NCBI GenBank assembly: GCA_021808315.1
Contig: JAKBBY010000003.1
Location: 1 to 62,104 of the forward strand
Direction of reading: 5' to 3'
Length of the DNA stretch: 62,104 bases
Origin: Pseudomonadota bacterium
Lineage (GTDB): Bacteria > Pseudomonadota > Alphaproteobacteria > Acetobacterales > Acetobacteraceae
Shown here: positions 40,796 through 49,894 of the stretch, one piece after another
How the letters are laid out: the number at the start of each line of letters is the position of its first letter
Position numbering within the stretch: position 1 is the stretch's first letter
Notes under the pieces: model-generated
Database searches by the model: none
Told to the model about the DNA's origin: nothing
The model's input: only the letters and a program-made list of their open reading frames with translations
Position numbers and translations under genes: made by a program

Positions 40796-41726
40796 CGTGA
40801 CTTGCTTTCAGCACACCGAGCTTTTGGGCGAATTCAACAATCATGGCGGCAATCATCGCCGGTTGTTCCTCATGGGCGAGATGGCCAAGCCCTGGCAAGC
40901 GCACATGCTTCGCTGTTGCCACCCGGCGCGCTAACAAAGCGGCGTCCGATGGCGGTATCGAGCGATCCTCAGCGCCGGTGACCAACAATAAACGTGGCGT
41001 GACGCGGGGCAAATCGGCTTCAACGCGGTCGAGATCCCAATTGGCCATCATTGAGAGTGCGGCCCCGGCATGGCCACTGCGCCGGGCCAAGCGCCCATAG
41101 AGTTCAGCCCCCCGCTGATCAATGCGTGAGCCGGTGCCGTTTAATAACCGCCCAATCACCAGCGGGTCCGCCGCATGCCAGGCGAACAGGCGCGGCACCA
41201 GCGGGTTTAGCGACATGAGTTTCGCCAGTGGTGAGAAAATCTGCCCAGCAACGCCTTTGAACCGGCGCAAGGCGCCGTTGAGCGACACGATGCCAAGCGG
41301 TGCGATCATGCCATCCAACGCCATTTCCACGGCGATGGCCGCACCCGCCGAATGACCGATGCCCAAGGCGGGTGGATCTTGCCCCAGCGCGCCTAACAAG
41401 GATGCGACCGAAGCCGCCATGCCTGGCAACGACATGCGCGACCAAGGCAACGGTTCGGTAAAACCATGACCTGGCAAATCAGGTGCAATCACGGTGAAAT
41501 CGGCGGCCAGCAAGGGTGCCAGGTCACGCCAGGAATGGGTCGCGGCACCGGTGCCGTGGAGCAGCAAAATGGTGGGGCCCTGGCCCATGATTTGCACGTG
41601 AAACCGGATCGATCCTGCTTTGATGAACCGGCTCGCGCTGCGATTGGGCCAATCAGCACCATCATGGTCCCAATCGGGAAAGGCCGGGTCCGGCGCGACC
41701 GAGCGTGATGCGGTTGTTGCACTCAT
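40782..41726 (-). CDS. bchO: Magnesium chelatase-associated alpha/beta hydrolase BchO
   Basis: Alpha/beta hydrolase (LLLHGTGAATHSWRDL, GHSAGAAIAVEMAL) directly after bchD. Confidence 0.92.
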   Translation of the reverse strand: MSATTASRSVAPDPAFPDWDHDGADWPNRSASRFIKAGSIRFHVQIMGQGPTILLLHGTGAATHSWRDLAPLLAADFTVIAPDLPGHGFTEPLPWSRMSLPGMAASVASLLGALGQDPPALGIGHSAGAAIAVEMALDGMIAPLGIVSLNGALRRFKGVAGQIFSPLAKLMSLNPLVPRLFAWHAADPLVIGRLLNGTGSRIDQRGAELYGRLARRSGHAGAALSMMANWDLDRVEADLPRVTPRLLLVTGAEDRSIPPSDAALLARRVATAKHVRLPGLGHLAHEEQPAMIAAMIVEFAQKLGVLKASHDERN

Positions 41727-43420
41727 GACGCACGCTGCTCAGCACGGATGATTTCGCTCAACGCGCCTGAATGGGCAAAAGGCAGCGGGAAATGCCGTGC
41801 ATGCAGCCGACCCGCCAAGTCCGCGGCCAAGGCCGAGGGGCGCGGTGCGGTATCAATCACCAATGCGGTCAGTCGATCGGTCGCACATGCGCTTGCTGCA
41901 GCCAGGGCATCGTCCATGGCTTGTTTGCGTCCTTGCCGGCCCTCCCGGTCGATATTCGCGCCGCCATCGGTGAGCAGCACGATCATTGGCCGTTTGCCGC
42001 GCCGCCGTTCGGCCAGTGCCATCTGCCGTGCGGCATCGATACCGGCGGCGAGCGGCGTCGCACCACCGCCCGGTAATCCGGCGAGACTGCGCCGGGCGCG
42101 CGCGAGCGCACTCGTTGGGGGGAGGAGAATCTCGGCGGCGCGGTTGCGAAAGGCGATCAACGCGATTTGATCACGCCGGACATAACATTCGGCTAACAAT
42201 AATTGCACCGCCCCTTTGGCCTCGGCCAGCCGGTTCAGGGCTGAGGAGCCGGAAGCATCGACGGTTACAATCGCAACAGAACGAGTGGGTTCCTTGAATT
42301 TGCGGATCCGAAAATCGCTCACCCGCACAATCGGGCCGGGTCGCGCATCGGGATCGTTGCGGCGGCGCAGGCTCTGCCACGGAGCGGCGGCGCGCAGCGT
42401 ATCCAGCACGGCCAGCCGAACGCCGGTTCGCGGCTTGCCGGGCCGCACCCCAACCGGGCGACCGCGCGTACCCATGAATTGCCCGGATGCCGCGCCACCC
42501 CCTTGCCGAGCGGGCAATGTTGCCTTCGCCGCGAGGCGTGCCAGCAAATCGGTTGGAATCGCAGCGATCGCCGCCTCTAAAATCAGCTCCTCCAACGGCT
42601 TGGACGATGAGGGTTGCGGGGCGCTCTGGTCATTTGGCGGTTGATCATCGCGGCTATTGGCGGGTTCCGGCCCTGCTTGCTGCGGTTCTGGCGGTGGGGC
42701 GGGTTGCGGATCCGTGGCGGGAAGGCGGGTGGCGCGCGGTGCCAGCACCAATTGTGCAGCGCGCTGTGCATCCGCAGCGGACACAGTGCCGCGCGCCGCG
42801 AGTGCCGCCAACGCGCGCGCAACGCGGGCCGCCAAAATCGGCGCCCGCAGCGAAGCGATCCCTAACGCCAAGGCGGTAACCGTGAGTTGATCGAGCAGGG
42901 CCGCATCGATCATCACATCGGGCAAGCGCGAGCGCGCCGCTGCTATCCGTGGGCGGCTTGACGAACATCCCGTCAAATCATCGCTTAAATCGAGCCAGAA
43001 TGCCAACCGGTCCGCAAGCCCGGCGGATAAGGGCGAGGTATCATCGTGGGACTGATCGCAGGCAATGATCGCGAAGCGCGACGTGCCCCGGTCAAATTCA
43101 CCGAGCAATTTAGCCACGCGGTCCGCCGGTAAATTTTCGGCCATGGGGAGTATAATCGCGCCCCCATCCGCCTGCGCTAACACGCCCGGCGCATGAATGC
43201 GGCGCCCGCTTTGCAGGCTCATCGCAAGATCAAGCCCGCCAAGCAACCGATCATCGGTGATCGACACGGGCAGTCGGCGCCAGGGCGCATCAGCGGGAAG
43301 CATCGCCCGTATCTGATCGAACACTGCTTCGCAGCCGAGCGACGATGAACCACGGAGCAGCAATCCGCCCAACCCGTGGGGATCAACCGCCAATAATGCG
43401 AGGGGCGAGGGGGTTTTCAT
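41723..43420 (-). CDS. bchD: Magnesium chelatase subunit D
   Basis: N-terminal AAA-like part, Pro-rich linker, C-terminal VWA with MIDAS (VDASGSSALNRL) and LLTDGGAN. Confidence 0.94.
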   Translation of the reverse strand: MKTPSPLALLAVDPHGLGGLLLRGSSSLGCEAVFDQIRAMLPADAPWRRLPVSITDDRLLGGLDLAMSLQSGRRIHAPGVLAQADGGAIILPMAENLPADRVAKLLGEFDRGTSRFAIIACDQSHDDTSPLSAGLADRLAFWLDLSDDLTGCSSSRPRIAAARSRLPDVMIDAALLDQLTVTALALGIASLRAPILAARVARALAALAARGTVSAADAQRAAQLVLAPRATRLPATDPQPAPPPEPQQAGPEPANSRDDQPPNDQSAPQPSSSKPLEELILEAAIAAIPTDLLARLAAKATLPARQGGGAASGQFMGTRGRPVGVRPGKPRTGVRLAVLDTLRAAAPWQSLRRRNDPDARPGPIVRVSDFRIRKFKEPTRSVAIVTVDASGSSALNRLAEAKGAVQLLLAECYVRRDQIALIAFRNRAAEILLPPTSALARARRSLAGLPGGGATPLAAGIDAARQMALAERRRGKRPMIVLLTDGGANIDREGRQGRKQAMDDALAAASACATDRLTALVIDTAPRPSALAADLAGRLHARHFPLPFAHSGALSEIIRAEQRAS

Positions 43421-43430
43421 GAGTGTGGCC

Positions 43431-44465
43431 TTAGGCGGCCTCACGGGCGGGTGCGAAAACCTCATCCATGGCCCGCAAGACCCGCGTGCTCGCGAGGCTT
43501 TCATCCAACGGATCACGCCGGAGCCGATGGCGCAAGGCAGCCGGGGCTATTTCGCGAAGATGCGCCTCGGTAACGCAGTCAACGCCATCGAGCGCCGCTT
43601 TCGCGCGTGCGGCGCGCGTCAGCGTGAGTTCACCACGCAGCCCATCGGTGCCCAGTGCGATGCATAGGGTGGTCGCTCGCCGTAAAATCGACTCAGGCAC
43701 GTCAACCTTGGGCAATAACGCCCGCCCGCGCTTGATGCGCGCCCGCACAACCCGTTCGGCCTCGGCAAAGCGCCGGGCAAAGGCTACTGGATTATGCTCA
43801 AAGGCATCGCGCCGCCGCACCACCTCCAGCCGTTGCTCAATGTCCGTTGGCGTGCGAACTTCAACGCACAGGCCAAACCGATCCAAAAGCTGCGGGCGCA
43901 ACTCGCCCTCTTCGGGGTTGCCGCTGCCAATCAGCACAAAGCGCGCGGGATGGCGCAGACTCAACCCCTCGCGCTCAACGACGTTTTCACCCGAAGCCGC
44001 GACATCCAATAACAGATCAACCAAATGATCTTCGAGCAGATTGATTTCATCGATATATAAAAATCCGCGATTGGCGCCCGCTAACAATCCCGGCTCGAAA
44101 TGTTTAGACCCATCCGCCAAGGCGCGTTCCAGATCAAGCGCGCCGATCACTCGATCTTCCGTCGCACCCAGCGGCAAATCAACAACAGGTGCGGCAATCC
44201 GGGTCACGGGCAGCTTGCCTTGCGTCAAGCGGGCTTGGCAATCGGTGCAAAGCCGCTTCCGATCAGCGGGATCGCAGCGATAGCGGCAACCAGCCACAGC
44301 GCGCATCGTGGGCAGCAAGGCGGCGAGCGCTCGGATCGCAGTGGATTTGCCGGTGCCACGATCACCAAATGCCAAGACGCCGCCAAGGGCGGGCTCAATC
44401 GCTGCAATTAGCAGCGCGTTGGTCATATCCTGCTGCCCGACAATGGCGGAGAATGGATAGATCAT
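43431..44465 (-). CDS. bchI: Magnesium chelatase subunit I
   Basis: MIYPFSAIVGQQDMTNALLIAAIEP, Walker A GDRGTGKST, LYIDEINLLEDHLVDLLLDVAASGENVVEREGLS. Confidence 0.96.
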   Translation of the reverse strand: MIYPFSAIVGQQDMTNALLIAAIEPALGGVLAFGDRGTGKSTAIRALAALLPTMRAVAGCRYRCDPADRKRLCTDCQARLTQGKLPVTRIAAPVVDLPLGATEDRVIGALDLERALADGSKHFEPGLLAGANRGFLYIDEINLLEDHLVDLLLDVAASGENVVEREGLSLRHPARFVLIGSGNPEEGELRPQLLDRFGLCVEVRTPTDIEQRLEVVRRRDAFEHNPVAFARRFAEAERVVRARIKRGRALLPKVDVPESILRRATTLCIALGTDGLRGELTLTRAARAKAALDGVDCVTEAHLREIAPAALRHRLRRDPLDESLASTRVLRAMDEVFAPAREAA

Positions 44466-44466
44466 G

Positions 44467-44997
44467 TTATCGCCCCTCCGTGCTGGCGCCAAAAGGCGCA
44501 TTGAGACGAACAATCACGTAGTTCAAATAGCCAGCAAAACTAACCCACATCAAATAAGGCAGCATCAGCAACGCTGCAATTTTCGCTAAAAAAGCCAAGG
44601 TCACAATCAAGGCTAGAATGCTGAGCCAGAGCGGTGCAATATCAAGCAATGCCCAATCGGGGCGGCGGCGTGAAAAAAATAAATAGCTCCAGGCGAAATT
44701 CGCGATTGCGTTGATACCAAACAAGCTGAGCAACCAGGCGGCACTTGCGGCATTGGGCGTCGCTTCCCAGCCGATGACGCCGGAGGCGGTGATCAAGGCA
44801 AATATTAGGGTCCAGGCAGGGCCGAACAGCCAGTTGGGTGGCTGCCATGTTGGTTTGCGCAGGCTCTTATACCACGGGCCGATGGTGCTCACCGCGCCAC
44901 CGGCGCCAGCAACGAGGGTCGCGCAGCCGGCGGCGATTAAAATCGGTTCCCAATGGCCTCCAAATATTGTCATCTGCCTGCGCGCTCCAGCCGCCAT
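44467..44997 (-). CDS. tspO: TspO/MBR family tryptophan-rich sensory protein
   Basis: PWYKSLRKPTWQPPNWLFGPAWTLIFALI, FAWSYLFFSRRRP. Confidence 0.94.
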   Translation of the reverse strand: MAAGARRQMTIFGGHWEPILIAAGCATLVAGAGGAVSTIGPWYKSLRKPTWQPPNWLFGPAWTLIFALITASGVIGWEATPNAASAAWLLSLFGINAIANFAWSYLFFSRRRPDWALLDIAPLWLSILALIVTLAFLAKIAALLMLPYLMWVSFAGYLNYVIVRLNAPFGASTEGR

Positions 44998-45004
44998 CGC
45001 GCCC

Positions 45005-46201
45005 TCACGCGTGGATCAGTCGGGTCAGACGGACCATGTTTTTGGCAAAAATGCGCGCATGCACCATTGGTTTGGCCTTGACCAAAGCCTTGTTCATATA
45101 AGCCTGCCACGTCATCGCTTGCACATCGGCATCGCCGCAAATCGCCACGAATAATTCCCGGCGCTTGTCGCTGGAATACCAAAAATTCTGCATGAAACCC
45201 AACATCGCAAATACCGTTCCATGCGCTGCCATGAAGCGCTGGCGGGCTTGTTTGAGTGCGCGCACATCGCCGGTGGCGCAGAATTCATCCATCGCCTCGC
45301 CCGCTAATTGGCCGCCCAACATGGCATAGTAAATACCCTCGCCCGAGGCGGGCGCAACGACGCCCGCCGCATCACCGGCGAGCAGCACGTTAATGCCGTC
45401 ATCCCAGCGCGGCAGTGGTTTGAGCGGTAAAGGTGCGCCTTCTGAGCGAATCGTTTGCGCAGCATCCAGCCCGGCATGGGCGCGCAAATCGCCCACCGCG
45501 TGGCGCAGCGAAAACCCTTTGACCGCACTGCCCGTGCCAATGCTCGCGGTCTCGCCGTGGGGAAAAATCCAAGCGTAAAAATCAGGAGACATTTTTGCAT
45601 CGTAATAGATTTTGCACTGCGCGCCGTCCCAGCCGGGCGTGCCTGCGGGCGGTGATTTGATAACTTCGTGATAGGCAAACACCCGTTTATGCTTGTCTGC
45701 ATCCTTGATGCATTGCCGCGCCACAGCGGACACCGCGCCATCGGCCCCGATCACCGCACGGGCGCTCACCGATCCCGTGCCATCGGGGGTTTTGTAATGG
45801 ATCAATGTGCGGCCTTTGTTGTCACGCTCTAACCGCTCAAAGCGACCGGTTCGGCGCTCCGCACCGGCTTGGGCCGCACGATTGCGCAGAAATTCATCGA
45901 AAACATCACGATCAACCATACCGACATAGCCGCCGTCATCAATCGGCATTGCCACTTTTTTGGCGCTGGGCGAGACGATGTTAGCGCCACGCGCCTTCGC
46001 GACAATCAAGTGATCGGGGATGGCATAATCGCGCACCAACCGGGGTGGCACGGCGCCGCCACAGGGTTTGATCCGCCCGGCACGGTCGAGCAGCAAAACC
46101 GTGCGCCCTGCGCGGGCCAAGGTTTCGGCAGCGGTTGCCCCCGCAGGGCCACCACCCACCACCACCACGTCATATTCGATTGCCGCATGGGTCATGATCA
46201 A
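45005..46201 (-). CDS. bchP: Geranylgeranyl diphosphate/bacteriochlorophyll reductase
   Basis: YDVVVVGGGPAGATAAETLARAGRTVLLLDR, KPCGGAVPPRL, GDAAGVVAPASGEGIYYAM. Confidence 0.95.
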   Translation of the reverse strand: MIMTHAAIEYDVVVVGGGPAGATAAETLARAGRTVLLLDRAGRIKPCGGAVPPRLVRDYAIPDHLIVAKARGANIVSPSAKKVAMPIDDGGYVGMVDRDVFDEFLRNRAAQAGAERRTGRFERLERDNKGRTLIHYKTPDGTGSVSARAVIGADGAVSAVARQCIKDADKHKRVFAYHEVIKSPPAGTPGWDGAQCKIYYDAKMSPDFYAWIFPHGETASIGTGSAVKGFSLRHAVGDLRAHAGLDAAQTIRSEGAPLPLKPLPRWDDGINVLLAGDAAGVVAPASGEGIYYAMLGGQLAGEAMDEFCATGDVRALKQARQRFMAAHGTVFAMLGFMQNFWYSSDKRRELFVAICGDADVQAMTWQAYMNKALVKAKPMVHARIFAKNMVRLTRLIHA

Positions 46202-47136
46202 ACTCCTCCGGCGGCGAGTGCAAAGGCGCTCACCAGCATGCCGATGACGTAAAGCGTGGTGCCCGTTCCGTTATACCAGGGGGCGCGCTCGCGGGGCTGT
46301 TCCAGCAGGCGGCGCATTAGAAAGAGCTGAGCGATCAACAGGCCCAAAATGATGAAGGCGACGCCGTCATGCCGCCAGCCGAGAAACAGGAAAATCACCG
46401 CAATCTGGGCAAAGGCCATCACATAACAGGCAAGCCGTGCCGCCGCCGGGACGCCGAGTTGGGCGGGCAGCGAGCGGATGCCAATGCGCAAATCCCCCTC
46501 GACCGATTTGAAATCATTGAGCGTCATAATGCCGTGCGCACCCGCACTATAAAGCAACGCCACGATCAAAATCGGCGCGCTGGGTAGCGCATCGCGCATC
46601 ACCGCCGCTCCGGTAAACCACGGCACACCCTCATAACACAGCGCAACGGCGGCATTACCCCACCAGCCATTCATTTTCAGGCGCAATGGCGGCGCGCTAT
46701 AGGCCCAAGCCGCGATGAGCGCGAAGCAGGCCGCGCCAAATCCCCACGACCCGAGCGGTATGGCAACGCCCAACGAGGCCAGCGACCAGATGATGGCCAG
46801 ATACAGCCCCCAACGCCCCGGCATGCGCCCGGAGGGAATGGGCCGGTTCGGCTCATTGATGGCATCGACATGCCGATCATACCAATCATTGACCGCCTGG
46901 CTGGTGCCGCACACCATCGGCCCGGCGAGCAGCACGCCGAGCAGAATTTCCGGCCAGCGCCGCTCAAGCGGCACGCCGGTCGAAACCACGCCGCACATAA
47001 AAGCCCAAATCGCCGCAAACCAAGTGACGGGCTTGAGCAATTCGAGGCATGTCTTCAGCGACGGCAGGCGCACGGCATGCGCGGGAGCGAGAGTGACGGC
47101 TTCGAAAGTAACGCTGGTCTTTTCTGAAACCGCCAT
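46198..47136 (-). CDS. bchG: Bacteriochlorophyll synthase
   Basis: UbiA family: VNDWYDRHVDAINEPNRPIPSGRMPG; TLNDFKSVEGD. Confidence 0.95.
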   Translation of the reverse strand: MAVSEKTSVTFEAVTLAPAHAVRLPSLKTCLELLKPVTWFAAIWAFMCGVVSTGVPLERRWPEILLGVLLAGPMVCGTSQAVNDWYDRHVDAINEPNRPIPSGRMPGRWGLYLAIIWSLASLGVAIPLGSWGFGAACFALIAAWAYSAPPLRLKMNGWWGNAAVALCYEGVPWFTGAAVMRDALPSAPILIVALLYSAGAHGIMTLNDFKSVEGDLRIGIRSLPAQLGVPAAARLACYVMAFAQIAVIFLFLGWRHDGVAFIILGLLIAQLFLMRRLLEQPRERAPWYNGTGTTLYVIGMLVSAFALAAGGV

Positions 47137-47147
47137 CCAAACTCCTC

Positions 47148-48599
47148 TTAATCCGCGCCGAGCGGGTCGGCGTCCATCATGCCATAGCGCCGCAATTTGA
47201 CGTAAAGGCTCTGGCGCGACAGGCCGAGCACTTCCGCCGCCGAAGCCCGATTATCGCCGGTCAGGTTCAAGGCCGCTTCAATCGATAGCCGCTCGATCAC
47301 TTCGGTGGTTTCGCGCACAATATCCTTGAGCGAGAGCCGCCCGATCAACTCGCCAATTTGTTCCAGCGAGCGCGGCAACGCCCGGCTGCCGGCGGGCGGT
47401 AGTAATTCTTGTGCGGGGCGGCGGCTGACATTGCGAATCGCAAACCCGAATGATGGCTTGCCTGCATTCATCACATTGACCGCCGAAATCTCCACGTCGG
47501 TTTCGCCGCCAAATGCATCGCGCAGCGCCGTTGGATACAGGCGCACCGAGCCATGTTCGCGCAAATTCGCGATCAGCACACCCAAATCGACCCCGGGCCG
47601 CCCGAGCCACCGATCGAGCGACTCGCCCAGCGCTTGTTCCTCATTGACGATCTGCGCCATATCCAGAAACGCGGCATTGGCCGAAATCACCCGCCCATCC
47701 GGCCCGGTCACGACAAAGCCATCCGGCGCACTCTCGATCAATTTCAGCAATTTCGCCTTGCTATCGGAAAGCAAATGCCGTGGGTCGAGCGCGTTGACCG
47801 GCGCCAGCCGCAGCAAGACGCTTTGTTGATCGCCTTGGCGAAATAAAAATCCAACGACGTGCAATTCATCGCTCGCCTCGCCGCGCGCGAGCTTGATGCG
47901 CACATCATCCGCCCGGCCACCGGCGCGCAAGGCGTTGAGCAAACCATCAAAGGCCGCGTCGCTGTCTGGCTCCAGCAAATCGCCAAAAGCCGCACCGACC
48001 AAGCGTTCGCCACCACCAAACAAGGCCTGCGCCGCCGCATTGGCTTCGGTCACCCGCCGCGAGGGGGCATCCAGGATCAGGACCGGCTCGGTCGACATCT
48101 GGAACAAAATCCGATAGCGCGTCTCGATCTGGCGCAGCCGCGCGTAATCGCGCTCAAGCGATTGCTGCACATCGACCAGTCGCTGTTGCAATGCCGCCAG
48201 CGGGCGTAAATCCCGGCCAAACGCAATGGTTTCGCCGCTTCGCCCCAGCGGCACGAGCGAGAATAAAATTGGAATATCGGTGCCGTCGGCGCCTGGATAA
48301 TTGACGTGGCGAGAAAGATTGGCCGACCCGGCATGGCCATCACGATCCGCAGCAATGGCGATGAGACTGTCGATTTTCTGACGACTTTCGATCGTCACGG
48401 TCGAGCCCCATGGCTTGCCCAACCAAGTGTCGATCTGGACGAATTCGGCTGCGAAACCATCGTTCTGAAACGCGATGTCGCGGATAATGCCCTTGCGGTC
48501 GATAATCAACGCGATATCGGCTGCCGCTGCGATCAACGCGGCTGCGGAGTCGGCGCTCACATCGGTCAGCCATTTGGCGGGAGCCCGAAAGGCTTTCAT
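47148..48599 (-). CDS. ppsR: Transcriptional regulator PpsR/CrtJ
   Basis: PAS domains (RYRILFQMSTEPVLILDAPSRRVTEANAAAQALFG; LLKLIESAPDGFVVTGPDGRVISANAAFLDMAQ) and Fis-type HTH ALNLTGDNRASAAEVLGLSRQSLYVKLRRYGM. Confidence 0.95.
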   Translation of the reverse strand: MKAFRAPAKWLTDVSADSAAALIAAAADIALIIDRKGIIRDIAFQNDGFAAEFVQIDTWLGKPWGSTVTIESRQKIDSLIAIAADRDGHAGSANLSRHVNYPGADGTDIPILFSLVPLGRSGETIAFGRDLRPLAALQQRLVDVQQSLERDYARLRQIETRYRILFQMSTEPVLILDAPSRRVTEANAAAQALFGGGERLVGAAFGDLLEPDSDAAFDGLLNALRAGGRADDVRIKLARGEASDELHVVGFLFRQGDQQSVLLRLAPVNALDPRHLLSDSKAKLLKLIESAPDGFVVTGPDGRVISANAAFLDMAQIVNEEQALGESLDRWLGRPGVDLGVLIANLREHGSVRLYPTALRDAFGGETDVEISAVNVMNAGKPSFGFAIRNVSRRPAQELLPPAGSRALPRSLEQIGELIGRLSLKDIVRETTEVIERLSIEAALNLTGDNRASAAEVLGLSRQSLYVKLRRYGMMDADPLGAD

Positions 48600-48613
48600 C
48601 AGGTGTCACACTT

Positions 48614-48628
48614 TCAGTCCCGGACTGA
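48614..48628. promoter_or_regulatory. Perfect inverted repeat just upstream of the ppsR start codon
   Basis: TCAGTC-CCG-GACTGA, ending 14 nt before the ppsR ATG. Confidence 0.45.
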
Positions 48629-48712
48629 CCCATATTTCGGATGAGGGCTGGGACATTTCGGGACATGTGGCATCGGCCTGCCGCCGTCAACCTGCCGAAC
48701 CATTGATATATG

Positions 48713-49606
48713 TCAATTTTTGGCAACTTTGACTCCTTGCGTCATTTTTGCGCAAAGTTTATGGGCAATCATCAAGGCTGTTTCGGCATCCGGCGCAAAT
48801 CCATCGGCCCCGATGAATTGGGCGCGCTCAGGATGGGCGTTGAAGGCTTGGCCGCCCACCAACACCACCAGAGCCGGGTTGCATGCCGCCCGCCGCAACG
48901 AGCGAATTGTCGCGGGCAGGCTGCGTAAAAACCGCTCGGCACTCACCGAAATCCCGACCAGATCGTACCAATTGCGCTTGGCGAGCACCAATAATCCTGC
49001 ACTCGTCACTCGCGATGGCGTATCAACCTGCCAACCGGCCCGGGTGAATAAATCATCCAGCACCACCACGCCGAAATTATGGGTCTCGCCCGGTGCCGGC
49101 GTGATCAGGGCGCTGCGCCCGAAATCGCGCATCAAGGGCGCCTCAACCGCATGATCAGCGGTATCGCGCAGAATTTGATTGAGCCGGATCATTCCAAGGC
49201 TGACCACGGCAATGTCACAGCGATCCTGATCCCATAATTCGCCGAGTCGCTTCGCCGCCGCGCCCAACAAATTATGCAAGAGATCGTGCCGACTCACCCC
49301 GCGGACGGTCAGCCCGTCGGCCAAGGCGCGGGCATGGTCGAGATCATCCTCAAGAATAAAGCCAACAAATAAGGTCAAATCGGTTTCGCTCGGTTGCGAC
49401 CGATCAATGCTGTGTGCTGCCGGGCGCGACCAAGTGCCGCACAGCCGGGGCAGAACCTCGTTCTCAATTGCGGCCTCCAACAAAGCCGTCCAAGGCCGCA
49501 CCTTGGTGGCCTGCGCGGCCTCACCGGTCGACGTGCCGGATGCGGGCGTCGGATCGGACGGTGTCGGGTTGGTTGGATCGTCGTTTGTCTGACTTGCGTT
49601 ACGCAT
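48713..49606 (-). CDS. ppaA: PpaA/AerR-type cobalamin-binding photosynthesis regulator
   Basis: Position next to ppsR; PAPGETHNFGVVVLDDLFTRAGW (HxxG B12-binding-type motif), YDLVGISVSAERFL, LVVLVGGQAFNAHPERAQFIGADGFAPDAETAL. Confidence 0.9.
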   Translation of the reverse strand: MRNASQTNDDPTNPTPSDPTPASGTSTGEAAQATKVRPWTALLEAAIENEVLPRLCGTWSRPAAHSIDRSQPSETDLTLFVGFILEDDLDHARALADGLTVRGVSRHDLLHNLLGAAAKRLGELWDQDRCDIAVVSLGMIRLNQILRDTADHAVEAPLMRDFGRSALITPAPGETHNFGVVVLDDLFTRAGWQVDTPSRVTSAGLLVLAKRNWYDLVGISVSAERFLRSLPATIRSLRRAACNPALVVLVGGQAFNAHPERAQFIGADGFAPDAETALMIAHKLCAKMTQGVKVAKN

Positions 49607-49655
49607 CGGCCCTCTCCTGCGCCTGAAATGAATGGTGCGCCAAGACGGCCAGAAG

Positions 49656-49673
49656 TGTCAAGCAAAATTGACG
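49656..49673. promoter_or_regulatory. Candidate PpsR operator (TGT-N12-ACg)
   Basis: TGTCAAGCAAAATTGACG: 5 of 6 outer positions symmetric, AT-rich core. Confidence 0.5.
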
Positions 49674-49689
49674 TAAATAAAGATTGACA
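49672..49689. promoter_or_regulatory. Candidate PpsR operator (cGT-N12-ACA)
   Basis: CGTAAATAAAGATTGACA, abutting the previous site. Confidence 0.4.
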
Positions 49690-49748
49690 GTTGGGGCGAT
49701 GGCGCAGTAGCCTTCCCTGGTCGCCATCGTGCGACCGAGGAAACTCTG

Positions 49749-49894
49749 ATGGATGCAAGTGAAGCTTGGACTTTTTGGCATTTTAGCCTCCCCGACGCTC
49801 GATGCTGTGTGGTCCAGCGATATAGCTGGCTTGGCGCGCGGCATCCGGCACGTCGAAATCGTAGCGAACACCGCGATGCGAAGGATGTCAAGTG

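Noticed and set aside
41723-43420. BchD truncation or pseudogene
   Set aside because: The frame is intact with an N-terminal AAA-like part, linker and VWA MIDAS motif; no evidence of truncation.
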